A stretch of 64,000 nucleotides of DNA from Desmodus rotundus (lineage: Eukaryota; Chordata; Mammalia; Chiroptera; Phyllostomidae): positions 40,648,498-40,712,497 of the forward strand of contig NC_071391.1 in NCBI RefSeq assembly GCF_022682495.2. The letters run 5' to 3'. The position numbers were made by a program, and so were the translations under genes. Positions 34,593 to 45,869 of this stretch are shown in pieces (positions within the stretch are counted from its first letter, which is position 1; each line of letters opens with the position of its first letter). Under the pieces are notes generated by a model, which was given only the letters and a program-made list of their open reading frames with translations, searched no databases and had not been told where the DNA came from.

Positions 34593-34802
34593 TTTAAAAA
34601 TTTATTTTTAGAGGGGAAGGGAGGGAGAAAGAGAGGGAGAGAAACATCGGTGTATGAGACACCGATCGGCTGCCTCTTGCACACTGCCAGGTGGAGACCT
34701 GACCCCTGCAACGCAGGCAAGTGCCCTGGCCAGAGGCGAACCGGCAACCTTTCAGTTTGCAGAATGACGTCCAACCCACTGAGCCGCACCAGTCACGGCT
34801 AG
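34593..34802 (-). mobile_element. Ves-type SINE, antisense, diverged subfamily
   Basis: Reading on the minus strand it has the 'ccgtgactggtgcggctcag' head, a 'gccctggccagagg'-like join and the 'acatcggtgtctcatac ... ccctccctttctccctccc' tail. It has extra sequence in the body compared with the copy at 28829, so it belongs to a different subfamily. Target-site duplication was not clear. Confidence 0.85.
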
Positions 34803-35424
34803 GCATTTTGTTTTGTAAAGAATGTTTCACTTTGGTAACTCCTCCTCTTTGGCTTTTATTTTATTTATTTTACTATTTTAAAATCATTTAAATTCATATT
34901 TAGTAGTGTGCTCTTTAATTACAAATATTTATCTACAAAAGAAGAATAAAAATATCTGCTTTGTTTGACTCATTGTTGTTGAGAACTTAGAATGTCTGTT
35001 AGGAGACTTCTATTGCTGAGATTTTTATTCCAGGAATTAAACTAAAGTGTTTGAAAATACTTTATAAATGGTGAAGCAGGGGTATGAATGTGAATTGGTA
35101 GCACCTGGTACTTAGTAGAGATTATGTGGCTGTGTCTCTGTATACTGGCCAGTGGGCAATGGCTGCTGATTGCCTTGCGAAGGAAACTTATTTTATTTAT
35201 TTGTGTATTTTTTTTTACCTTGCTTAGAAAATTTAAATGTTTAGCTAATTCTTTGTGGTCTGGGTCAATCTCTAATGCTTATAAAATGGACAGAAATGGT
35301 TGGATGTCACATCTTTTCTGGAAGAGGAGTTAGCAAAATTTGCTCACTAAGAATAAGAAGGAGAAATAGAGATGGGTGATGACTATGATTTCCAAGTCTA
35401 CACTACCATTTAAAAGAGAACATT

Positions 35425-35615
35425 GAATAATAAATCCCAGGCACTGTGCTAGGCACTTGATTCAATTTAATTGTCACAGTAACCAGGATTGACCCCATTT
35501 TATAGAGAGGAAGCTGGGGCTTGAACTTGCCTGAGGCCACACACAGGTAAATGGCAGAGTTGGGACTTAAACCCAGGTCTTATCTACAGAGCCTCTGCAT
35601 GCAACTGTCGTATGT
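35425..35615 (-). repeat. MIR SINE, antisense
   Basis: 'aggcactgtgctaggcac ... ccccattttatagagaggaagc ... cttgcctgaggccacacacaggtaaatggcagagttgggacttaaaccc' is a clear antisense MIR. Confidence 0.85.
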
Positions 35616-35619
35616 ATTC

Positions 35620-37955
35620 TTTTAGTCTAAAGTTTAATTATTTTTGAATAGATAATAGTTACACTTGATACGTAGTTTAAAAACGAGAGGGGTATACAGT
35701 GAAAAAGGTCTTCCTTTTGTCCCTCTTAGTCTTCTTGGCACTCCTTTCCTGACAAGGAGCGTCCTTTCCGAGATGTTCTGTTTGTATGTGCACGTATGTG
35801 GAAACTGAATGTGTCAGATATACATGTACAATTTGCACGCACATAAAATTTAACATCTGTTTCACACAAGGGGTGGCATGCTATAGGTCTGCACCTTGAT
35901 ATTTTTTTGCCTTACAATATCTAGGAGATTGTTCCACTTAAAAAAAAAGCATCTTCATTTTGAGATTGCTGCATTCCACAGTATGGATATGCAGTTCATC
36001 TGCTGTTGAAGGGTATTTGGATGTTTCCCAATAGTTTGCTGTTACAAACAGTGCTGTAATGAGTAACTTTGAATTTACGTTGTCCGTGCCTGTGTGAGCC
36101 CACTGTATATGCCAAACGAGAAGTAGGGGATTGTTCTGAGTACGGTGATACTCTCTACAGGAAGAGCTGTATTGCATTACTGATATGGAAGTTTTTTTAA
36201 CCCAAGTACAGTTGTGCAATAAATCAACAAATATGTGAGTGCTTTTCTATCAGCAGGGCTCCACGTTAAGCACTGTAATCATATATATGTGAGGGCTTAT
36301 AGATTTCAAAAATGAGAAAATAGAGGGTTATGGCATAGTTGACTGACCCGGAGTGAGAGATGTCTGCATATAAGCAGATATTTACTCAATAGAGTGAAAC
36401 CTTCATTCCTGAGGGAAAATGACTCATTACCGCATGGAAGAACTTCCCTGGGGAGGCACTGATGCGTTTGACCCTTAGTAGGATTATGGTACAAGGCTTG
36501 CTCAGAAAAAGTTGCCATATAGAAATAGTTGTAATGGCTCTGTTGCCATTCAGTGTATCCAGGACGTGGGCCAAAGGAAAACTTCAAGACCTACGTGCAA
36601 AGTGAAGAAACCAAAGTAAGCTTGCCGGTGAAGACTGCAGAGCTGTCACACACGGGGAGTGCGAGCGGCAGAGAAGTAGCTTCTGCCTCGGAGAACGTAA
36701 CAGGAGGAGGGACGTACGTGTCAGTATCACATAGCAATTTGCATTTTCCTGTGCTGAGTGGACAATTACTGGTTTCAGGAGTGGCTCTGGATATTTTAAA
36801 ATTGACATGAAGAGGCTAGAAAAATAATACATGTCCAGATAGACACCCTTAAGGAGGGTGACCTGGCAGATTCAAAAAACATAGCTAAGATTACTCTGTT
36901 TATAGCACATTGCATAAACAGTAAATTATAAATGGCATTCGTGAAAAGTCATGGGGACTTTTGAAATCTGAGCCAAAAATGAGTTTGGTTTGCTCTCCTA
37001 AAATTTAATTTGCTAATTATGCATGCTTGGAATACCTTTGCTGATATTTCTTTCTGGCTATTTTCTGTTTCTTCGTTATTAGCATTAAAATCTATAGTTA
37101 ATGAACTGGAGAAAGCAGAGTAAAGTCACTTTAATTAAAAAATTTAAAATCTCTTATCCAGAAATGTAACCTCAGTTTATTTGCATTGTATTTGGAACAT
37201 AATTATCGCATGTAAGAGAGTAATACTATCCTATTTTGGTGGTTGTATCCCATTAGCTTTTGCAGTGCTCTGTTACAGTACTCTACTGTACTCTAGTACT
37301 CTGTGGTAGTCTCCACTCTGAAATGAAATCCTTCTTCATCCGAGGAGGGCTCCACTTTCTTCTAAATGAATCTGCCTGACTCGCAGCCTGTTTTGACACC
37401 TCTGAGTTCCTGCCATTGCCAACCGCTCTCCCTCAAAGTCTGATGAGAACAGAGTTGGCTGATTGATACGTAAGCTTCCCAGTGGCCTCGTTGTGTAGCT
37501 CAGAGAGGTGAGCGATCAGATGGTCTTGTCTGCATGACGCTTGACTCTCAGTGTCCAAGGGCTTCGTTTCCCACAGTTTTCAGAGGTTCCTGGTCCTGGC
37601 TCTGAGGTGGCGTCTGCGATGTCCTTGCACCTGGCGCTCAGCTGGGCTGGGAGTGCCTGTGCCCTCTCGTCTCGCCTTGTCTGGGTGCATCTTCACTTCT
37701 CACTGGTTCTGCACGTTCTCTCTGCCGAAGGAGGACTAAACAGAATGGGAATTAACACATTTTCAGGATGTGATCCTACGTACAGCTTATTCCTCTTTCG
37801 TTCTTTTAAGGACTGTCACATTTATATGGAATGCTTACATTTACGTTTAGTCTGATAACAAATTAATCCATTTACAAAAGCACCATTAAACCAGCTGCTG
37901 TTACAAAGGTACCACGTCTCTGAGTCAGGCGTTAGTTTTTAAATATTGTAGTGAA
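35620..37955. other. Intronic DNA, mostly unrecognised
   Basis: Old L1-like antisense phrases occur at about 35900-36060 ('gatattgttcca ... ctgctgttgaagggtatttggatgtttccc'). The rest holds nothing I can support. Confidence 0.4.
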
Positions 37956-37959
37956 AATA

Positions 37960-38105
37960 CCGTATTTTTCAGACTGTAAGACACACTGGACCATCGCCCC
38001 CTCCCCCTGCCCCTGTGAAGCCAGGTAAGCTACATGCAGACTATAAGACGCACCCCCATTTTCTTCCCAAATTGGGGGATGCATCTGACACTCTGAAAAA
38101 TGCGG
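37960..38105. mobile_element. Palindromic TA-flanked short element, copy 1
   Basis: Ends ccgtatttttcagactgtaa and (reverse complement) ccgcatttttcagagtgtca form an inverted repeat; TA flanks both sides. The inner motif 'tataagacgcaccc' recurs in both arms. A second copy is at 45658. No coding capacity; family name not assigned. Confidence 0.75.
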
Positions 38106-38224
38106 TACTTCAACTTGTGGTGATATTCATCTGGTTATTTGGAGAGAAAATGGAAAGCAACACGAATTTAGGGTTTATTTTAGTACTTTGGGAAGTTTTG
38201 CTAGAGCGAGAACCGCTGGAGTCT

Positions 38225-38405
38225 GTTGCTTGTGCTGGTTCAGATGCAGCGTCTCACATTAAGCTCCAGCATCCCTGTGTGCTAGTTGGCAGGCGTCATG
38301 ACTCGCATTTTACAGCTGGGAAGACTGAGGTGCAGAAGTTAAATGGCTGCCAGGGACGCTGCTTAGTAACACGGTGGGAGTGGGGTCTGAGTGTTGGTCC
38401 ACTCA
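38225..38405 (-). repeat. MIR SINE, antisense, diverged
   Basis: 'aggcgtcatgactcgcattttacagctgggaagactgaggtgcagaagttaaatggctgcc' fits antisense MIR. Confidence 0.5.
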
Positions 38406-38619
38406 CGGGATCATTCTTGTCTGAGTCTCTGACTGAGAAATTTCAGGTAATGGCCAGTGTGTCCTTTTTTCTTGGTCATTTCGTGTTAATCAAGGAGTAG
38501 GGATGAATCTTAGTCATTTGTATGAAAATAGTTGATTACTTATTTAAAGTTATACTGCGTGGTACATTCTACTTTGGTTGTTTCTCTTCAGTTTGTCAAA
38601 ATGGTATGAGAATTCTTTT

Positions 38620-40508
38620 CTTCTAATTAAAAAAAAATTAAATATATTTTATTGATTATGCTTTACAGTTGTCCCATTTCCCCCCCTTTATTCCTCTCCA
38701 CCCTGCACACCTCCTCCCACCTGCATTCCCCCCCTTTATTTCATGTCCATGGGTTGTACATGTAAGTTCTTTGGCTTCTACATTTCCTATACTATTCTTA
38801 ACCTCCCCCTGTCTATTTTCTACCTACCATTTATGCTACTTATTCTCTGTACCTTTCCCCCCTATTCTCCCCCTACCCTTCCCACTGATAACCCTCCATG
38901 TGATCTCCATTTCTGTGATTCTGTTCCTGTTCTAGTTGTTTGCTTAGTTTTTTTTTAGGTTTGGTTTGTTAATAGCTGTGAGTTTGTTGTCATTTTACTA
39001 TTCATATTTTTTATCTTCTTTTTCTTAGATAAGCACCTTCACATTTCATATAATAAGGGCTGGGTGATGATGAACTCCTTTAACTTGACCTTATCTGGGA
39101 AGCACTCTATCTGCCCTTCCATTCTAAATGAAAGCTTTTCTGGATAGAGTAATCTTGCATGTAGGTCCTTGCCTTTCATGACTTCAAATACTTCTTTCCA
39201 GCTCCTTCTTGCCTGTAAGGTCTCTTTTGAGAAATCAGCTGATAGTCTAATGAGAACTCCTTTGTAGGTAACTGTCTCCTTTTCTCTGCTTTTAAGATTC
39301 TCTCCTTATCTTGAATCTTAGGTAATGTAATTATGTTGTGCCTTGGTGTGTGCTTCCTTGGGTCAAATTTCTTTTGACTCTCTGAGCTTCCTGGACTTCC
39401 TGGAAGTCTATTTCCTTTGCCAGATTGGGGAAGTTTTCCTTCATTATTTGTTCAAATAAGTTTTCCATTTCTTGCTCCTCTTCTCCTTCTGGCACCCCTA
39501 TGATTTGGATGTTGGAACGTTTAAAGTGGTCCCGAGGTTCCTAAGCCTCTCCTCATTTTTTTTTTTGTTCTTGCTTCTTCATTCTGTTTTGATTGAATGT
39601 TTTTTTCCTTCCTGCTGCTCCAAACTGATGATTTGAGTCCCGGTTTCCTTCCTGTCACTGTTGGTGTCCTATACATTTTCCTTTATTTCACTTTTCATAG
39701 CCTTCATTTTTTCCTCTAATTTGCGACCATATTCAACCAATTCTGTGAGTATCCTGATTACCAGTGTTTTGAACTGTGGGTCTGATAGGTTGGCTATCTC
39801 TTCGTCGCTTAGTTGTATTTTTTCTGGAGCTTTGGTCTGGGCCCACCTGTCAGGTAGTAAGGGGAGGAGCTGTAGGTGTTCATGGGGCGGGGTAACACTG
39901 GTTGCTGTGCTGCGACGCTGTATGTGGGGGAGGGGTCTGAGAGGGAACAATGGCACTTGCTCCACTCTCTGCCCGTTTTCAGTCACTTCCCCTGCTACCC
40001 ACAAGCAAACTGGGCCCCTCTGGTGCTGATTCCCAAGTGGGTGGGCCTGTGCACACTCTAGGCCCCTGTGGGTCTCTCCAACGACCTCTCCTGTGAGGCT
40101 GGGAGTCTCTCCTGCTGCTGCCTCAACCCCCATGGGTGTTTTCAATCAGAGGTTTGAGGCTTTATTTCCCTGTGCTGGGACTCTGGGTTTTGAGGTCTGC
40201 TTCGCTCCCCACTTGTTCCTCCCGGTTTATCTATGTGTGAATGTGGGACCACCTGGTCCGCAATCCACCGCCTCATGGTTCTGCCAGCTGCCACCCTGCC
40301 AGGAGTCCTCTCCACCTGGCTGCGCTTCTCCGCCCCTCCTACCGGTCTGCGTGAATGTTTCTTCTTAGACTCCTTGGTTGTTGGACTTCCATACAGTTTG
40401 ATTTTTTGTGAGTTCTGGTTGTTTTTTGTTCTTAAATTTATTGTCCTTCTTTTGGTTGTGCGAGGTGGCACAGTGTGTCTACCTATGCCTCCATCTTGGC
40501 TGGAAGTC
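38620..40508 (-). mobile_element. HAL1-type LINE (5' UTR, ORF1, 3' UTR; no ORF2), full length
   Basis: On the minus strand it starts 'gacttccagccaagatggag' at the L1 5' end, then has a 5' UTR, then an ORF1p-like frame (SDPQFKTLVIRILTELVEYG, later phrases equivalent to 'IQ.. IIGVPEGEEE..', 'LHARLLYP..LSF') broken by small frameshifts, then a 3' UTR directly, and ends in a tail with the ATTTAATTTTTTTTTAATT run. There is no endonuclease or reverse transcriptase region: the element is 1.9 kb rather than 6 kb. GAGAATTCTTTT is duplicated exactly at 38608-38619 and 40509-40520. The structure matches the half-LINE (HAL1) class, which needs L1 ORF2p from elsewhere to move. It appears fairly young because the duplication is exact. 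Confidence 0.82.
39669..40145 (-). pseudogene. ORF1p N-terminal fragment within the HAL1-type element
   Basis: The open frame continues 158 codons; its C-terminal half (from about residue 90) reads as L1 ORF1p coiled-coil entry, with IANLSDPQFKTLVIRIL and KLEEKMKAMKSEIKENV. The first 90 residues derive from 5' UTR sequence. The frame is then lost by indels although ORF1 homology carries on to about 39050. Confidence 0.75.
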
Positions 40509-40970
40509 GAGAATTCTTTTTAAAGAAGGAGATTCTAGGCTTATATAATTTGTTTTTCCCCCCAATAAATGCTTTTTATATTTTCAAAAGGATACAGAGT
40601 ATAGCTTTTACACATTTCCATTTAAAAATTAAATTAGCATCTTTAGTTTCTAGTTTCAAAAATGTATTTTCCCCTGAAAGAACATATTATAACATTGTGT
40701 AACTGTAAGTACATACCGAAAACGTGTGATTCTTTTTGGCTGTATTTTCTTAGTGCATTGGACTTACTTCCTTTTAACAGTATAAGTGTATTTCTGTGTC
40801 CTAGTTTGAAATTGATGAAGGTTAAAGTACATTTACAGTTAGGTCACAGTTTGAGATTACAGATGCCTCTTATATGAAAAATGCATATTTTCTAATCTTT
40901 CATTCAATCAGCCCCAACATTTATTTTACTCTTTTTAATAAGGACTAGTTCTTAAGTTAAACCAGTGGAA

Positions 40971-41185
40971 CCCTGGCTGGTGTGGCTCAGTGGATTGAGC
41001 ACCAGAATGCAAACCAAAGGGTCACTGGCTCCATTTCCAGTCAGGGCACATGCCTGGGTTGTGGGCCAGGTCCCCAGTAGGGGTGTGTGAGAGGTAACCA
41101 CACATTGATATTTCTCTCCCTTTCTTTCTCCATCCCTTTCCCATTCTAAAAATAAATAAATAAGAAAGAAAATTTAAAAAAAACC
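40971..41185 (+). mobile_element. Ves-type SINE, sense
   Basis: Starts ccctggctggtgtggctcag, has the tRNA-like head, 'gtcagggcacatgcctggg', 'ggtccccagtaggggtgtg' and an A-rich tail. CCAGTGGA is duplicated at 40962-40969 and 41191-41198. The B box here is altered (ggctccatttcc), so Pol III activity is doubtful. Confidence 0.92.
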
Positions 41186-41289
41186 AAATGCCAGTGGATT
41201 GGTGCAAGAAAGTTGTTGAAAGCTATTTCTTCGTGACAGTCTGATAGATTCCATATCATATCCAGTATTTGATATTCACCTTGTATTTG

Positions 41290-41660
41290 TTTAAAAAACA
41301 CCATTTTATTTTGAGATAATTATAGAGTCACATGTAGTTGTAGGAAATAATGCAGAGAGATCCTGTTGGACTCTTCATTCAGTTCCCGCAATGCTGACAT
41401 GTTACACAACCGTAGGACAATATCACACAGGGAAATCGACATATACACGATCTGTGTACGTTATTCAGACTTCACCAGTTTTATGTGTATGTGTGTGTAG
41501 GATCCCTCATGCCAGAAACGCCTTCCTCTTCTCACCTAAGCCTTGGAAACCACTGATCCAGTCTACCTGTCTATGGGATTGTCATTTCGAGAAAGTTAGG
41601 TACATGCATCTTATTATTTTTTCCCTTCATGTGCATGGCATCTGAAAATAAGAACATCTA
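41290..41660 (-). mobile_element. Old L1 3' fragment, antisense
   Basis: 'ttattttgagataattatagagtcacatg ... cagttcccgcaatgctgacatgttacac ... ggaaatcgacat' is typical of antisense L1M 3' regions. Confidence 0.6.
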
Positions 41661-42009
41661 CAACAAAAAGGGCAAAGGCTTCTCAGTATTTGTTTCTACA
41701 TTACTAGGTATTCTAAGGTTCTCTTTGATAGGAAGATAAAGCTATCACTTCAGTGTTCACTAGATAAATTATTTTCTCTGGGCATAAATTATAGTTATTA
41801 TATACTAAAATGCCAAGTTACTAAACCTGTGTAGTTGACACATTAAAAAATACATGTAATTCAGATTTCCACTTAATATCACCTCTCAAAGAGACTATTT
41901 TGATTATTCAAACTAAAGTAGCCCCCAAGTTATTTTTTATCTCATTTTCCTCTTATTTTCATCATGGCACATAGACATTTTATTGTTTATTTGTCCCTCT
42001 TTTCTTTCT

Positions 42010-42935
42010 TTTTCTTTAAATTTTTTCAATTACAGCTTACGTTCAATATTATTCGGTATTAGTTCCATGTGCATAGCATGGTGATCAGACAACCATATAC
42101 TCTACAAAGTGTTCCTCCAGATATTTCCGGTACCCACCCGGCATCCTGCATAGTTACCGCAGTGCTATGGACTGCATTTCCCACCGCTGCATTACCCACT
42201 GCCTCCACATCCCCGCAGCCAGTGTGTGCCCGCCAGTCTGCACTTCTCAGTCCCGGCCTTCGCACCCAGTTCCCCACCCCTCCCCTCCGGCAACCACCCA
42301 TCTGCTCCCTGCGTCTATGAGTCTGTGTGTGTATGTGTGTTTGTTCACACTGTTCTTCAGATTCCACGTATGAGTGAAATCACATGCTGTTTGTCTTTCT
42401 CTGACTGACTTATTTCACTTAGCATACTACCCTCTGGAGCAGGGGTGTCAAACTCATTCTCACCGGGGGCCACATCAGCCTCGCAGTTGCCTTCAAAGGG
42501 CCGAATGTAATTTTAGGACTGTGTAAATGTAACTATTCCTTAACTGTTAAGTGAAAGCTCGGCACTGCCGCCAGGTAGAAACAAGGTGCCGGCTGGATAA
42601 AACAAGGTGGAGGGCCAGACTCGGCCTGCAGGCCTTGTGTTTGCTGCCTGTGCTCTAGGTCCATCCATGCTGTCACGAATGTTAAAATTTTGTCCTTTTT
42701 TATGGCCGAGTCGTGGTCTCTTGTACGTATGCGGCACGGTCGTTTTGCCCGCTCGCCTATGGCTGGGCTGCTTCCCCAGCCTGGCTGCTGTAAAGAGTGC
42801 TGTGGTGGACATGGGGTGCAAGCGTTCTCTCCGGTTAGTTTTGGGCTTCTTCAGATGCATTTCCAGAAACGGAATCTGGATCATAACGCAGTTCCATTTT
42901 TAATTTTTTGAGGAAAACTCCATACTTTTTCCCTG
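42010..42935 (-). mobile_element. L1 3' end, antisense, interrupted by a hAT element
   Basis: 42010-42439 carries 'attacagcttacgttcaat ... gattccacgtatgagtgaaatcacatg ... gactgacttatttcac'. The same L1 resumes at 42653 with 'ctctaggtccatccatgctgtcacgaatg' and continues to about 42930. Continuity across the insert is clear. Confidence 0.8.
42440..42652. mobile_element. Non-autonomous hAT element (nhAT type), 213 bp
   Basis: Starts caggggtgtcaaactcattc and ends ggccttgtgtttgctgcctg-tg, an inverted repeat with three changes. The interior (ccgggggccacatcagcctc, gcagttgccttcaaagggcc) is a sequence known from bat genomes. The 8-bp flanks ctctggag and ctctaggt match at five positions, and the L1 around it supports an insertion at this point. 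Confidence 0.85.
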
Positions 42936-43374
42936 TTTCCTGTTTTCTCCCCCTGAGAGCAGGGTCCTTATTCGTGTTTTTCACTTTGTATTTCCAGGGC
43001 TCACAGCGGTACCTATACATGATATGCTGTTATTCAATAAGATGTACTTCATAAGTCTGAAAACATAGCTTCTAAGCCCATGAGTTTTTTAAATTTGATC
43101 ATAACTTCTAATTTTTATGGTGACCAACTATGCCTGAGTTTTGGTGTATAGTGTTGAAATGTGTGAATCATTTTACTACATCTTAGTCAACCAATGATTT
43201 GTTTGGAACATTAAATTCCAGGCAGGCCGCACAATTCCTTCACACCCCAGTCAGGGTTGTTGAGAGGCATCCAGCTTCAGGTCACATCAGTAGCCTCTTG
43301 TGAATTGATGGAACTCTGCAGTGTCTGTCGCTCGCTTCACTTTGTGGCATTTCTGTGAAGAGTTTGCTGTGGTA

Positions 43375-43530
43375 GTTAATTCCCTGGGGTTGAAGCTTGT
43401 CTTTATCATTTATTAGCTGTGTGGCCTTGTGCAAATTACCTAACCTTTCTGTATCTTGGTTGTATAATCTGTAAAATGGGAGCAATAGAACCTATTTAAT
43501 AGAGTTGTTACAAGAATTAAGTGAGGCAGT
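43375..43530 (+). repeat. MIR SINE, sense
   Basis: 'atttattagctgtgtggccttgtgcaaattacctaacctttctgtatcttgg ... ctgtaaaatgggagcaatagaacc ... gagttgttacaagaattaagtgagg' is MIR. Confidence 0.85.
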
Positions 43531-44484
43531 TTTTAATGACAGCTATTGTTTCATATGAGAAAGTTAATATCTATTTTATTCACACATCAGGCAGTTGAAA
43601 TAACACAATTTATGGCATCCAATTAGATAATGGTAATGTGTCTTAAGAGTTTTGTCTATAATTGGAAAATGAATTTCAAGTTTATTTTCTCTTTTTATGT
43701 TAGATGGTTTCATGAACATCAAATAGTTGGAAAATGCTAAAAGGAAATGAAATCTTAAAGGCCTGTGAACACGCTCTCTTGACAGTTGATTGTAATTCTT
43801 GCTTTGAATGAGAGAGGTCACCTCAGAACATAGGCTGCTCTTTTCTTGTCCTTGCGAATTATGGTCACTGACGTGAGTTTCCCAGGCAGTGGCAGGTGCT
43901 GGTAGCGAGAGCAGTCGTGGGAAGGGTTGGGAGGCTGCGCTGTTTGTGCTCAGCGCCCGCAGCCCCCCTCCCAGACCTCTCTCTCCCGTCTCTACCTTGG
44001 ACGCCAGGTTTCTGCCCTCTGCCTCCACCCTCGGTCTTACGAACGTTTTCTGTGCCAGCCGCAGATGCCGGTTTGTTAGTGATTGGCTGAGTCTTTAGAT
44101 TGCGTGTGTACACCGCCCTCCTCTGGAATGGTGCACTTCCAGGAAGTTACTAAAAAGTGTACAGGGCGGTCCTGTGCGCTTTTACCCATCCTCCCCTAAT
44201 TTTAAGACCTTGCAGAGCTGTAGTGTAGCATCGCTATCAGGAGAGTGCCACTGGTACAATCCAGGGAGCTTATTCTCTACATTTACTCGTGTGTTTCTGT
44301 GGGGGTGTGTGGCTCTGTGGGATTTTTTGGCACAGGTGTAGCGTTGTGTGACTGTCGCTGCGGTCCGCGTACTGAGTCGCACAGCTGCGGTAAGGCTCCC
44401 GCGTGCGGCTCCTCCATAGACGCCCCGCCCCCGCCTGTCTGTAACCCCTGGAAACCGCTCACTGGTTGTTCTCCGTAGTTTTGT

Positions 44485-45640
44485 GTTTTCAAGAATGGTA
44501 TGTAAATGGTATCATGAAGTATGTTACTTTTTGAGATTGGATTTTTTTCACTAAGCATAATTCCCTTGAGATTCATGCATCAAAATTTGTTTATGTATTA
44601 ATACTTCATTTCATTTTTATTTCTGAGTTGTGTTCCTTGGTATGAATATATCAGAGTTTGTGTAACTGTTTCCCTGTTGAAAGTCATTTGGGTAGTTTAC
44701 AGTTTTTGGCTGGTGTTACTGTGAACATTTGTGTACAAGTTTCTGTGTGGACATGAATGTTCATTTCGTTTGACTAAATGCCCAGAAGTACAATAGCTGG
44801 ATTGTATGGTAAGGCCATGTTTAGTTTTGAAGGAACTGCCAAGCTGATCTCCAGAGTGGCTTTACCATTTTACATTTCTGCCAACGATACATGATGGAAC
44901 ACTGTACACTTACTTCCACACCCTCACCTTCACTTGGTATTGCCACTGTTTTTTGCACTCTTTCGCACATTTCTTTGGGAGATCATATATATGGCATCTT
45001 AAATGAACTGAAGTTACTGTCTTGACTGAGTCGTTTTGTAGAATCATGTTCACATTACGGGTTTCAAAAGGATAAAACAATCACCCAAATCTCAGCGCTT
45101 TCCTCAGGGTTCTCCATGGGTGGTGTACACGGTGTGGGTTTGGATAAACGTGTAATGAATTGGATCCCTCATAATGTCATACAGAGTATTGTCGCCGCTC
45201 TAGGAGTCCTCTGCCCTGTCCAGTCATCCGTCTGTCCCCAGAGCCTGGCAACTACTGAGCTTTTTGCTGTCCGCATGGTTTTTTCTTCACCAGGGTGTTA
45301 CGTAGTTGGAGTCACACGGGATGTGACCTTTTCAGATGGCTTCTTTCATGTAGTAACAGGCATTTTAAAGTCCTCCATGTCTTTTCTTGGTGTGGCAGCT
45401 CATTCCTTTTTAGAACTGAATAGTTGTACCATAGTTTATCCACTAATCAGATGAAGAACTCCTGGTTGGCTCCAGTTTGGGCAATTACTAATAGAGGTGC
45501 TGCAAACACTCATGTTCAAGTTTTTGTGTGGACATAAGTTTTCACCTCTTTTGGGTAAATACCAAGGAGGATGATTTCTGGATTGTATGGTAAGAGTATG
45601 ATTAGTTTTTTCTTTTTTTAAAATTGAGTTTTGGAAGTGA
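44485..45640 (-). mobile_element. Two adjacent old L1 fragments, antisense
   Basis: 44485-44990 ('gtgaacatttgtgtacaagtttctgtgtggacatg ... ctggattgtatggtaagg ... gccaagctgatctccagagtggc') and 45050-45640 ('ccatgtcttttcttggtgtggcagctcattcc ... tagtttatccactaatcag ... ggattgtatggtaagagtatg') repeat the same L1M region. They are two separate insertions or a duplication. Confidence 0.7.
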
Positions 45641-45657
45641 CATTGATGAATAAAATA

Positions 45658-45859
45658 ACGGAATTTTTCGGACTCTAAGATGCACCCCCCCCCAGAGTTG
45701 GGAGGAAAATGGGGGTGTGTCTTATAGTCCGAATGTAGCTTACCTGGCACGCTGGGGCGGGGAGGAGCGGCGGTGGAGCGCGGTTTTTTCCTATTGCCCT
45801 CCTCTATAACCTGGGTGTGTCTTATGTTCCGGTGCGTCTTACAGTCTGAAAACTACGGT
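45658..45859. mobile_element. Palindromic TA-flanked short element, copy 2
   Basis: It shares with the copy at 37960 the end 'cgga(a)tttttcggactctaag', the inner 'gggggtgtgtcttatagtcc' and the closing 'cttacagtctgaaaactacgg'. It is about 55 bp longer in the middle and reads in the opposite orientation. The left TA is at 45656-45657; the right flank is TG, probably a mutated TA. Confidence 0.65.
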
Positions 45860-45869
45860 GATACATTTC

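Noticed and set aside
34199..34789. 196-codon minus-strand frame
   Set aside because: It crosses a Ves SINE and an unrelated flank; no domain or conserved feature is seen.
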